The position numbers were made by a program, and so were the translations under genes. Below the pieces are notes generated by a model. That model worked only from the letters and a program-made list of their open reading frames with translations, had not been told where the DNA came from and searched no databases. 64,000 nucleotides of DNA from Legionella septentrionalis (GTDB taxonomy: Bacteria; Pseudomonadota; Gammaproteobacteria; Legionellales; Legionellaceae), in contig NZ_RZGS01000010.1 in assembly GCF_003989745.1 (NCBI RefSeq), positions 1-64,000 on the forward strand. Direction: 5' to 3'. Of the stretch, positions 48,873-56,023 are shown piece after piece. How positions within the stretch are numbered: position 1 is the first letter of the stretch; every line of letters starts with the position of its first letter.

Positions 48873-50092
48873 AAAGCACTGAATAATCGGTTTTCTAATA
48901 AACAATCGCCCAATTGGCGGTATACGTGCATTAACGTTTTTCGGCTGGTATCATCACCGCAAGCGCGTATGATGCGCTCGCTCAGATTGCCATGCCGCAG
49001 TATGTGTTCCAGTGTTATTTGCGTGGTGGCATCCAATTGGCTGCTGACCCGCTCAAGCAATTGCGACCAGGCTTCACGCATTTTCATAGTGCGTTTTGGC
49101 AATTGCCAATGCTCAAGTACCTGTGAATCGGTTATCTCAACATCTAAGCCTTCCTTAATGCTTGCATCGTAAAGAGCTTTAAGACATGAAGTTTCACAAC
49201 GCTTATCGATGCGCAATGGGGATTTTTCATGCCAGTCCTTGAGGATGGCATGGATGGCATAAGCGATGGCAAGATCCGCGCTGACGCATTCCTGGGAATC
49301 AAGAATACGAATTTCAATGGCATTGTATGCAAATTTTGCAATGGCGGCCCGTGAATTAAGCCATTCATGTTGCAAGATGCCTTTAGGGTCCAGCGGACTT
49401 ATTTCTTTATACATGGGGTTTAGTATTTTTTGCTCGTATTCTGCCCGAGAACAGATGAATTCAGGAATAATATCGCCGCTTATGGATGGGATACGCTGCT
49501 GATTTTTGCCATAAAAAAACAAGCGTGAATCTAAAAGTCCTGTTTTTTTCCCCTCCAGAAAAGGCGTGCTGGCTGCTAAAGCAGGCAAAAGTGGCAGGAG
49601 CAGGCGTATGGAATTATGTAATTGGCAGAATTCATCGTCGTTCGCAAAAGGTAAATTGACGTGCATGCTTTGTAAATTTGACCATCCATGGCCTTGGCAA
49701 TTAAAAATCTCGTCATACTGCTGGTAAATTTCCCGATTGCCATGTGGCCAGCGTCTGGTTTCTTGGTGTGGATTCATCCAAGGATGTGCGCCAGTGGGCA
49801 ATAATTGCAGGTTATGTTGTTCCAGCACAGGTTGTATCTGCAGGATGGCCTGTTGGAACTGCGCAAGCACCTGCGGGGAGGGTGATTTCGGCCCATGGTT
49901 TTTAAATTCCAAAACGTGCAGCACCAATTCATTGCTGATGGCTATTTCACCTAAAACGGTTTCATTGGTGAGCTCGCCTGCCAGCAATTTAAGAATCAAG
50001 TCGCTTTGCGGTTGCACATCGAGAGTGGTTTTATTAACCAGCATGTATTCAATTTCAATACCAAGAACAGATAATAGCGGATAATTAGACAT
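48869..50092 (-). CDS. GCS2-type glutamate-cysteine ligase-like enzyme (YbdK family)
   Basis: A 407-residue ATP-dependent carboxylate-amine ligase of the glutamate-cysteine ligase 2 fold. The metal-binding GIEIEYMLV is at the N-terminus, LEFKNHGP follows, then the STPFLEGKKTGLLDSR segment and EIRILDSQE near the middle. The family joins glutamate to an amine; the true substrate here is not given by sequence. The ATG at 50092 is chosen (AGGAAG upstream, overlap of 8 bases with the preceding ATP-grasp gene). It overlaps the following amidohydrolase gene, so all four genes are coupled. It is not the classic GshA of glutathione synthesis. Confidence 0.85.
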   Translation of the reverse strand: MSNYPLLSVLGIEIEYMLVNKTTLDVQPQSDLILKLLAGELTNETVLGEIAISNELVLHVLEFKNHGPKSPSPQVLAQFQQAILQIQPVLEQHNLQLLPTGAHPWMNPHQETRRWPHGNREIYQQYDEIFNCQGHGWSNLQSMHVNLPFANDDEFCQLHNSIRLLLPLLPALAASTPFLEGKKTGLLDSRLFFYGKNQQRIPSISGDIIPEFICSRAEYEQKILNPMYKEISPLDPKGILQHEWLNSRAAIAKFAYNAIEIRILDSQECVSADLAIAYAIHAILKDWHEKSPLRIDKRCETSCLKALYDASIKEGLDVEITDSQVLEHWQLPKRTMKMREAWSQLLERVSSQLDATTQITLEHILRHGNLSERIIRACGDDTSRKTLMHVYRQLGDCLLENRLFSAL

Positions 50093-51536
50093 AACCATGC
50101 TTCCTGCGAATGCGTTGTAGGAAAATCCCCATGATTTGCTGATACAACGTTTCGCCAAGAATTTCATCTTCTATGCCGAAATCAATGTTGGGGTTATCGT
50201 TTACCTCGATTACGTAATGCTTGTCTCCATGGCTTTTGATGTCGACCCCATAAAGGCTGTCACCGATTAGGCGTGTGGCTTTCAAAGCAGTCTTGATAAT
50301 TGCTTCAGGAACTTGGGATAACGGAACGGATTCGCAACGCCCCTCGCGCTCGAATTTAGAATCCCAGTTATAAATTTGCCAGTGGTTTTTAGCCATAAAA
50401 TAGCGGCAAGCATATAAAGGTTTGTTGTCGAGAACACCAATTCGCCAGTCAAAATCAGTTGGAATAAATGGTTGGATGAGAATCAAATCGGATGTTTTAA
50501 AAAATTGTGCCAAGGATTTTTGTAAATCTTTTTCATCATCTAATTTTATTACCCCATGCGAAAAAGCACTATCCGGTTTTTTTAGCACGCAAGGGAATTT
50601 GATATCAGGGAGCGCTGTATCGTATTTGCTGATGAATAATGTTTCGGGAGTTAGGATTTGATGGCTTTGCAAAAGTTCTGCCAAATACACTTTATTTGTA
50701 CATTTCACAATGGATTGCGGGTCATCAATCACGACTATATTTTCCTGGGCGGCACGGCGGGCAAAACGGTAGGTATAATGATCAACGGCTGTGGTGGCAC
50801 GAATAAACAGTGCATCATATTCAGCAATCGAGCGGCTATCATTTTTATCAATAAAATCAATGTTAAGCCCCATTTCTTCCCCAGCATTGACAAAAGAATC
50901 CAATGCTTTTTTATTAGAAGGAGGATTTGGTTCTTGAGCATCGATTAAGATGGCTAAGTCATGGAAGCGTTGTTTTTTCCGCCACTGATGAAATCTTTTT
51001 TTGGAAAAATAACTTTCAGCGGCTTGTCGCATAAATTCATCATGGTGTGCCGGAATATCGCCTAGCGATAGGGTTTGTAATTTTTTTATACTCCAATGCT
51101 TTTTTTTCTCCAGGGTAAAACGAAGCAGCGGTAAAGGAAATAATCCATGCAATTTTTTTGCTAAAACTGCATGCCGTTTGGCCATGTTTTGCCCAAAATA
51201 CAAACTTAAAACGAATTCATTCCCTTTGATGTCATGCAAGCTGTGCTGGATTTCTTCATCAATTTCTTGCGAGATTTGCTTGGATAAACTGGCATTAAGG
51301 ACATCTTGAATGCTTAAGACGGAAGGGATGGCTTTATGATCGCGTGCATGCGCAAGCAGGGAAACATAATACCCAATAGTTTGATAATTGTAAGATTGGC
51401 ATAAGTTGATGATGCGCATGGATTTGCTTTGATGGTAATTTTCATTGGACAAGTAATCGAAAGCATGAACCACTGGAGCTAAATGACTTAAAAATTCCCA
51501 ACTTTGTACATTATCAGTTACTAATATCGTTTGCAT
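50085..51536 (-). CDS. RimK-like ATP-grasp ligase with N-terminal RLAN domain
   Basis: A 483-residue protein. The first half (about 1-230) resembles the RLAN domain that precedes some RimK-like enzymes. The second half (about 260-480) is an ATP-grasp domain with the ATP-lysine region CVLKKPDSAFSHGV, the DWRIGVLD segment and the magnesium-binding VIEVNDNPN. RimK enzymes add glutamate to peptide ends or make short amides. It overlaps the upstream peptidase gene by 23 bases and the downstream GCS2 gene by 8. Probably it performs one of two ligation steps in an unknown pathway. Confidence 0.88.
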   Translation of the reverse strand: MQTILVTDNVQSWEFLSHLAPVVHAFDYLSNENYHQSKSMRIINLCQSYNYQTIGYYVSLLAHARDHKAIPSVLSIQDVLNASLSKQISQEIDEEIQHSLHDIKGNEFVLSLYFGQNMAKRHAVLAKKLHGLFPLPLLRFTLEKKKHWSIKKLQTLSLGDIPAHHDEFMRQAAESYFSKKRFHQWRKKQRFHDLAILIDAQEPNPPSNKKALDSFVNAGEEMGLNIDFIDKNDSRSIAEYDALFIRATTAVDHYTYRFARRAAQENIVVIDDPQSIVKCTNKVYLAELLQSHQILTPETLFISKYDTALPDIKFPCVLKKPDSAFSHGVIKLDDEKDLQKSLAQFFKTSDLILIQPFIPTDFDWRIGVLDNKPLYACRYFMAKNHWQIYNWDSKFEREGRCESVPLSQVPEAIIKTALKATRLIGDSLYGVDIKSHGDKHYVIEVNDNPNIDFGIEDEILGETLYQQIMGIFLQRIRRKHGYV

Positions 51537-52257
51537 GCAAATCCCTTTTCGGTCGTATGATTAATAAATTGGCATCATAAGTCAGCACCCCTAACATAAT
51601 GGCATTGATTAGATTGGTGCTTCCTACCTTGTAGTAGTTATCATGCGATAGAGGATTCTCGCGGTGCGGATCGGCGACGACAATATGTCTTTTTTTATCG
51701 TCATAGCCGCACAGCACTACAAAATGGCCGCAAGGCGTACCCCGAATATCATCATAGTAAGCTATCCCCTCAGTGGTATAAATTTCCCGTGCACTGCGAT
51801 AAAGATAAGTAGCACTCAACCCGGTCAAAATAGGAATTTTTTGCTGGAAATACTCTTTTAGCAGGGAAACGCTTAACGTACTGAAACGTACTTTGCCGCC
51901 CAATTCCAGATATTCTTGATAAGCCGTGCTGGATTGCACAATGCCAATGTCGATTTTGTGCTTTAATTGCGCGTCGAGTTTCGCCATGAGCACCTCGCGC
52001 TCGGATTCGCCGTCTGGTGCAAACCAGGTGGGATCAAATACATCCAAATTATTCACATAAATGGTGGTTTCAAAGCCATGGGTTAATGCATGTTTCCCAA
52101 GCATAGGCGCCAAGGTCCCGCCGGATAAAGAGCGTTCGACGTCGCGTACCACATCTTCCAGCTTAATCATGAGCCCATAATAAGTATAAATTGCATGCAA
52201 ACACGTGGGACCGCAGCTCTCATCATCGGGTTGTGTGTGCATGTGAAGATTAATCAT
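51514..52257 (-). CDS. C39-like papain-fold peptidase (DUF3335-like)
   Basis: A 247-residue cysteine peptidase-like protein. Catalytic candidates: Cys15 (DDESCGPTCL), His178 (PCGHFVVLCGYD) and Asp196 (VVADPH), as in the bacteriocin-leader peptidase family C39. There is no signal peptide or transporter domain, so it acts in the cytosol. The start at 52257 is uncertain: no ribosome site is visible, and the frame is open further upstream into the DUF4442 gene. It opens the four-gene ligase cassette and could trim a peptide substrate or catalyse transpeptidation. Confidence 0.82.
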   Translation of the reverse strand: MINLHMHTQPDDESCGPTCLHAIYTYYGLMIKLEDVVRDVERSLSGGTLAPMLGKHALTHGFETTIYVNNLDVFDPTWFAPDGESEREVLMAKLDAQLKHKIDIGIVQSSTAYQEYLELGGKVRFSTLSVSLLKEYFQQKIPILTGLSATYLYRSAREIYTTEGIAYYDDIRGTPCGHFVVLCGYDDKKRHIVVADPHRENPLSHDNYYKVGSTNLINAIMLGVLTYDANLLIIRPKRDLHANDISN

Positions 52258-52309
52258 GGGCGTTGTATTTTCAAAAGAAAAGCAATGAGTGTGACTACTA
52301 ATACTAAAA

Positions 52310-52822
52310 TTAGAATTGTATGCCGGGTTTGTCAATTACGGTTTTTTTTACTTGTACAACTTTTATGGAGAGTTCCAGGATAAAGGATGCTACTTCTGTT
52401 GCGGAGGCGGGATAATTTACATAAGCTTTGACTGGAAGTTTTTCGTGCAGACGCAAGCCGTTTTTCCGAGATTGCTGAATCATGTTTTTTACGGTTTTAC
52501 CTTTGTCGCAGATGAAATATACATCTGATTCAGGTCTTTGCAGAAATTCTGCCTGGAAGGATTTAAATGCCAGTGAAATTTTTACCCCTTCCTGTTCTGC
52601 ATGATAGAAACCATGCAAGCCTCCTGCGATGTCGGCGCCCACCGCCAAGGCTCCGAAGTACATTGAATGCAAATGATTACGGGTGCGGCGGTGCAGCGGA
52701 ATTTTAACTACTATTTTTTCTGCATCAAGTTCTACTAATCGTGGCCTTACATACCCAATCATCGGGATTTTATAGTGGCTAAAATACCACAGGAAAAATC
52801 TAAATCGGGTTAAGGCTTTCAT
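52310..52822 (-). CDS. DUF4442 hotdog-fold protein
   Basis: A 170-residue protein of the DUF4442 family, related to acyl-CoA thioesterases. The hotdog signature is visible as RRTRNHLHSMYFGALAVGADIAGG. It shares one base with the stop of the BON gene (TAATG), so the two are coupled. The gap to the peptidase gene downstream is 52 bases, so joint transcription with the ligase cassette is possible. The substrate is unknown. Confidence 0.8.
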   Translation of the reverse strand: MKALTRFRFFLWYFSHYKIPMIGYVRPRLVELDAEKIVVKIPLHRRTRNHLHSMYFGALAVGADIAGGLHGFYHAEQEGVKISLAFKSFQAEFLQRPESDVYFICDKGKTVKNMIQQSRKNGLRLHEKLPVKAYVNYPASATEVASFILELSIKVVQVKKTVIDKPGIQF

Positions 52823-53388
52823 TAAGCATCATCCTTCTTGATTTCCAGATGAGAAATGATTTTCCTAACCCCGCGAATGGCGCTTACCCGCTTTAAGATA
52901 GCTGCAATGGCTTTATCATTTTGGATAGAGCCTGATAAGGTAACTATGCCATTGGTCGTTGATGCTTTAACCCCGACTAAAGGAATGGATTCGTCATCCA
53001 AAACCTTGGCTTTAAATATGGCCGCTTCTACCCGGGCCGTAATATAAGCATCGGTTAAGGCTAAATTTACAACTTTAATATCCAAGCCTTCTGCATCAAC
53101 GTTTTTAACACCTTTAGTGTTTCTTGCCAGTTTTAATGCCTCCATGAAGGCTTGTTGATCCTTAACGTGGCCATGCAAAGTGACCAAGCCATTTTCAGTT
53201 GAGACGGAAATTTTTAAAGGATTTAAGTTCCTGTTTTTAGTAAATTTGGCTTTTATTTTTGCAGTGATGACGGAATCACTAATTTCTTGCTCGATTTCTT
53301 TTATATCCTTACCTAAAGCGGTCGCATGTAAAGGAGCGAAGAAACAGCAGAAAATTGCAATTAGGATGAGATGCTTGCTACGCTGCAT
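52822..53388 (-). CDS. Periplasmic protein with two BON domains
   Basis: A 188-residue exported protein with a signal peptide ending near LHA, then two BON domains (about 37-105 and 113-185), each with the NGLVTLHGHV / NGIVTLSGSI core. BON proteins such as OsmY and DolP act in envelope stress and outer-membrane integrity and bind phospholipid. The ATG at 53388 is used since GGAGGGG lies just upstream, inside an earlier ATG. Two inverted repeats (53418-53492) precede it. Confidence 0.88.
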   Translation of the reverse strand: MQRSKHLILIAIFCCFFAPLHATALGKDIKEIEQEISDSVITAKIKAKFTKNRNLNPLKISVSTENGLVTLHGHVKDQQAFMEALKLARNTKGVKNVDAEGLDIKVVNLALTDAYITARVEAAIFKAKVLDDESIPLVGVKASTTNGIVTLSGSIQNDKAIAAILKRVSAIRGVRKIISHLEIKKDDA

Positions 53389-53417
53389 ATACCCCTCCAA
53401 ATATAAATAAAAACAAG

Positions 53418-53440
53418 TATATCCATCTATTATGGATATA
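53418..53440. repeat. Inverted repeat A upstream of the BON gene
   Basis: TATATCCAT / ATGGATATA form a 9-bp perfect inverted repeat with loop CTATT. It shares the half-site ATATCCA with repeat B at 53468 and lies 30 bases before the BON start, in likely promoter DNA. Confidence 0.7.
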
Positions 53441-53467
53441 CAAGAATTTTGGCAGGGAATACACAGA

Positions 53468-53492
53468 GATATCCACAGATTTTGTGGATATC
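53468..53492. repeat. Inverted repeat B between the Sel1/DUF3883 and BON genes
   Basis: GATATCCACA / TGTGGATATC form a 10-bp perfect inverted repeat with loop GATTT. It lies 28 bases past the stop of the large - strand gene. On that strand no T-run follows, so it is not a typical terminator. It shares its half-site with repeat A. Confidence 0.7.
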
Positions 53493-53520
53493 TTTCGCGT
53501 AAGTTAGATTGGCGTTAAGC

Positions 53521-55368
53521 TCAGAACTTAATATTCAATGATAAGGGAAATTCTCCTGCAGTAATTCGCTCAAGAATATTATCGATGACTTCAACTTTTA
53601 CATGCTGCGGATTGCCGGCCCCATATACTCTAAAAATGGAGTAAGGTTTGCTTTTTTGCTGGTAGCGAATTATTTTTTGAAATTCGCCATTGGAAATAGT
53701 GGCATAATGCTCTGCATGAGCGGTAGTGGTTTTAACTTCCAGGCGCTGTTTCTCGGTAATGGCTCCGTTTATGGTGATTTCAACTCCGAAATCCTTGCTT
53801 TTATAACTCTCAGCGTCTTTATTGTACCAAATGATTTCAATTTTATTTTTATTGTTACTGGCATCGGTCAATGCAAAGCCGCGGGTTGTGAGAGTAAAGA
53901 CGTGATTAGGATATACTGTTTGATAATATTTTTGTAAAAGATGGAATACATGTTCTTCTCCCCAACGCCCTATTTTTTTAAGCGCTTCCTCACTAAACGA
54001 AGTTTGCTCAATTTCTGTTTGTGAAGATTTTTCCTCGTTGTGTTCAATATTGCTTTTCCTCGGGGATTGTTTGCTTGCTGCAGGGGAGTCTCGCCGTTGC
54101 CTTTCTTTTTTAAAAAATTGAATACTCTGATAATCCATGTCGCGCGGTTCGATGGCAGGTATAAATTCACGTAATTTGGTCCGGATCACTTGCTCTGGGG
54201 GTTGTGCTGGCGTGGGTGGCTCATTGGCAGTTTGTAAAAAAACTTTGGCATTGGATTCTTCGGCAGGAAAATCACGCTTGCGCTTATGGGTTAGGGGATG
54301 AGGCCCGCTGAAATGTGGAGATAGGCTTTCTGATATCTCCAGCGATTGTTCTTGCCTTAAAGACACTTGTTGCAGAGGCGGCGTTACCTGGGCTTGAGCT
54401 TTTGTATTTGCATCGGTAGCATTATCATCAGTGGATGTTTCGGGTGAATCCGTTACCAGATATTTATGCCGCCTGGCATTGGATTTTACAGGCACAGCCA
54501 ATTTAATCGGACTCGCGTTCTTGCTTGTCCCTGCGGATTGTTTGTGTTCTTCAAGAAGCCGATCAGCGTATTCCTTGGCTAAGCTGTAATGAGGGTTCGC
54601 CATAAAAGCCGCCAAGTATTTGGCGCATGCGTTTTTTTTCTTTAAATCAACCTCAACAGGTTTGTCTAGTGGCGCTAGACCATGCTCATAGGCTAAGCCT
54701 AAATTGAACAAATCAGACGCAGCCTTCTCGCGCGCGCGCATTTCCAAATCTTTAAAAGCGTCTTCTTTCATAGTTGAAAGAAGGGAAGATTTTGGATCAT
54801 AAACAAGAGTATCCAGGGTCAAATCATGCAGATCGCGGACGCTATCTGCCTCCATCGGAGTTAATTCCTGATTGGCAATGTAGCTTTTAAATGTTTTGAT
54901 TTCAAAGCCAGTATATTGTACAGATTCTTGAATATCTTCATCGGTAATCGCAATACTTCCATGTTTTTGGTGCATCATAATCAAGTGTAAGATGGCTAGC
55001 GAATCTTTAAGTGCCGCACCGTCAGCCAATAATATTTTCGCAATTTTAAGATGAGGTGCGTGTGGATCGCCATGGAGATTTTCTTTGTAAATAATCCCTA
55101 AAGCATTGATGGCAGCGCGATCCATTCGAGACGCTGCAAGCCGTAAGAAAGACAGGGCTAGGGGAATATCCTTTTTAAGGTATGTTCCAAAGAAAAGCAT
55201 TAATCCTACCAGGTATAGGCGGCTATTTTTTAGATTGGCATTATGTAACACCCATTTCGTGGTTAATATTTTTTGTAAAGCTTCGGGCGAATGATGTGTT
55301 GCTAAAAGATCCAGTTCTTTTTTATCGGACTTGCTGAGGGCTTCATCAATTAATGTGCTATTTATCAT
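53521..55368 (-). CDS. Sel1-like / DUF3883 protein with basic NLS-like motif, candidate effector
   Basis: A 615-residue protein without signal peptide. Residues about 50-270 are helical with degenerate Sel1-like units (ALSFLRLAASRMDRAAINALG; LFNLGLAYEHG). Residues 275-455 are polar, Pro/Ser/Gln-rich and likely disordered, with basic motifs HKRKRDF (361-367) and KKERQRR (420-426). Residues about 465-592 fit the DUF3883 domain (GRWGEEHVFHLL, RLEVKTT, ISNGEFQKI, FRVYG), which is restriction-endonuclease-like; Glu544 and Lys546 of EVK are the possible catalytic pair. The mix of eukaryotic-type repeats, basic motif and nuclease-like domain suggests a secreted nucleic-acid-acting protein, but a cytosolic role is equally open. 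Confidence 0.6.
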   Translation of the reverse strand: MINSTLIDEALSKSDKKELDLLATHHSPEALQKILTTKWVLHNANLKNSRLYLVGLMLFFGTYLKKDIPLALSFLRLAASRMDRAAINALGIIYKENLHGDPHAPHLKIAKILLADGAALKDSLAILHLIMMHQKHGSIAITDEDIQESVQYTGFEIKTFKSYIANQELTPMEADSVRDLHDLTLDTLVYDPKSSLLSTMKEDAFKDLEMRAREKAASDLFNLGLAYEHGLAPLDKPVEVDLKKKNACAKYLAAFMANPHYSLAKEYADRLLEEHKQSAGTSKNASPIKLAVPVKSNARRHKYLVTDSPETSTDDNATDANTKAQAQVTPPLQQVSLRQEQSLEISESLSPHFSGPHPLTHKRKRDFPAEESNAKVFLQTANEPPTPAQPPEQVIRTKLREFIPAIEPRDMDYQSIQFFKKERQRRDSPAASKQSPRKSNIEHNEEKSSQTEIEQTSFSEEALKKIGRWGEEHVFHLLQKYYQTVYPNHVFTLTTRGFALTDASNNKNKIEIIWYNKDAESYKSKDFGVEITINGAITEKQRLEVKTTTAHAEHYATISNGEFQKIIRYQQKSKPYSIFRVYGAGNPQHVKVEVIDNILERITAGEFPLSLNIKF

Positions 55369-55474
55369 GGTTTTTATTGGTGTTTTTTCACTAGCTTATA
55401 ACATGGTTTTACCGATATGTGCAATTTTATTGCATTTTTGCCCGCATTTATTAAATTTAGGGCTATACTAAGCG

Positions 55475-55927
55475 TTAGTTCCAGACCATATCTAGGCTGG
55501 TAATAACAAATTTATTTTCTGTAGTTCGAATAATAAGCAATGTAAATATAATATTCTTGTCTACTTCAGGAATTGCTACGGCTTGTTGCACGCGCCAGAA
55601 TCGGATGCCTGTAAAAAAATTGCTGTGTTGTACTGTCCCTGATTGCACAAGGTTGCCAGGACCATCTAAAAGCGGATGCAGTGTTAAATTTTGCGCACGG
55701 GTTTGTCGTATGAGGCTGTTTAAGAAGGTATTGAGGGCATTCCAAGCGTTCAAGGAATAATTTGATGTCAATTTTGGATCAATTTTTCCATCGATGGATA
55801 GTGTTTCAACCAAAGTTTGTCGTGCCCAACTCATCACTTCATCATCATTTGCATGGCTTGGCAGGGGGAAAATAAAAATTGCGGTCAGAATAATTAAAAA
55901 GAGGGTTGAAACCACTTTTTGTTTCAT
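55475..55927 (-). CDS. Exported DotI/IcmL-like protein (tentative)
   Basis: A 150-residue protein with a clear signal peptide (basic MKQK, long hydrophobic run, cleavage near SHA at 26). The mature part has WNALNTFLNSLIRQTRAQNL, then SGTVQ, IRFWRVQQAV and FTLLIIRTTENKF, a pattern recalling the periplasmic domain of IcmL/DotI (residues moving from AWNAL to FWRVQ). Legionellales encode several soluble IcmL-like paralogues outside the dot/icm loci. The match was made by eye and is weak. It lies on the - strand, 106 bases upstream of the Sel1/DUF3883 gene and divergent from uvrA. Confidence 0.5.
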   Translation of the reverse strand: MKQKVVSTLFLIILTAIFIFPLPSHANDDEVMSWARQTLVETLSIDGKIDPKLTSNYSLNAWNALNTFLNSLIRQTRAQNLTLHPLLDGPGNLVQSGTVQHSNFFTGIRFWRVQQAVAIPEVDKNIIFTLLIIRTTENKFVITSLDMVWN

Positions 55928-55960
55928 AACAGGTCCTTCTGTGATCTCTTGTATGGCAAT

Positions 55961-55989
55961 TTGTTTTATCAGTATAGCAAAGATATAAT
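55961..55989 (+). promoter_or_regulatory. uvrA promoter
   Basis: TTGTTT (55961-55966), 17 bases, then a perfect TATAAT (55984-55989), 35 bases before the uvrA ATG. No LexA-type box (CTGT-N8-ACAG) is visible in the gap, unlike E. coli uvrA. Confidence 0.65.
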
Positions 55990-56023
55990 TTGTATTTTTT
56001 TAATTCAAGGCATTTAAATCCTT

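Noticed and set aside
55928-56023. LexA (SOS) box before uvrA
   Set aside because: No CTGT-N8-ACAG or near match lies by the promoter; CTGTGATCTCTTGTAT misses the second half.
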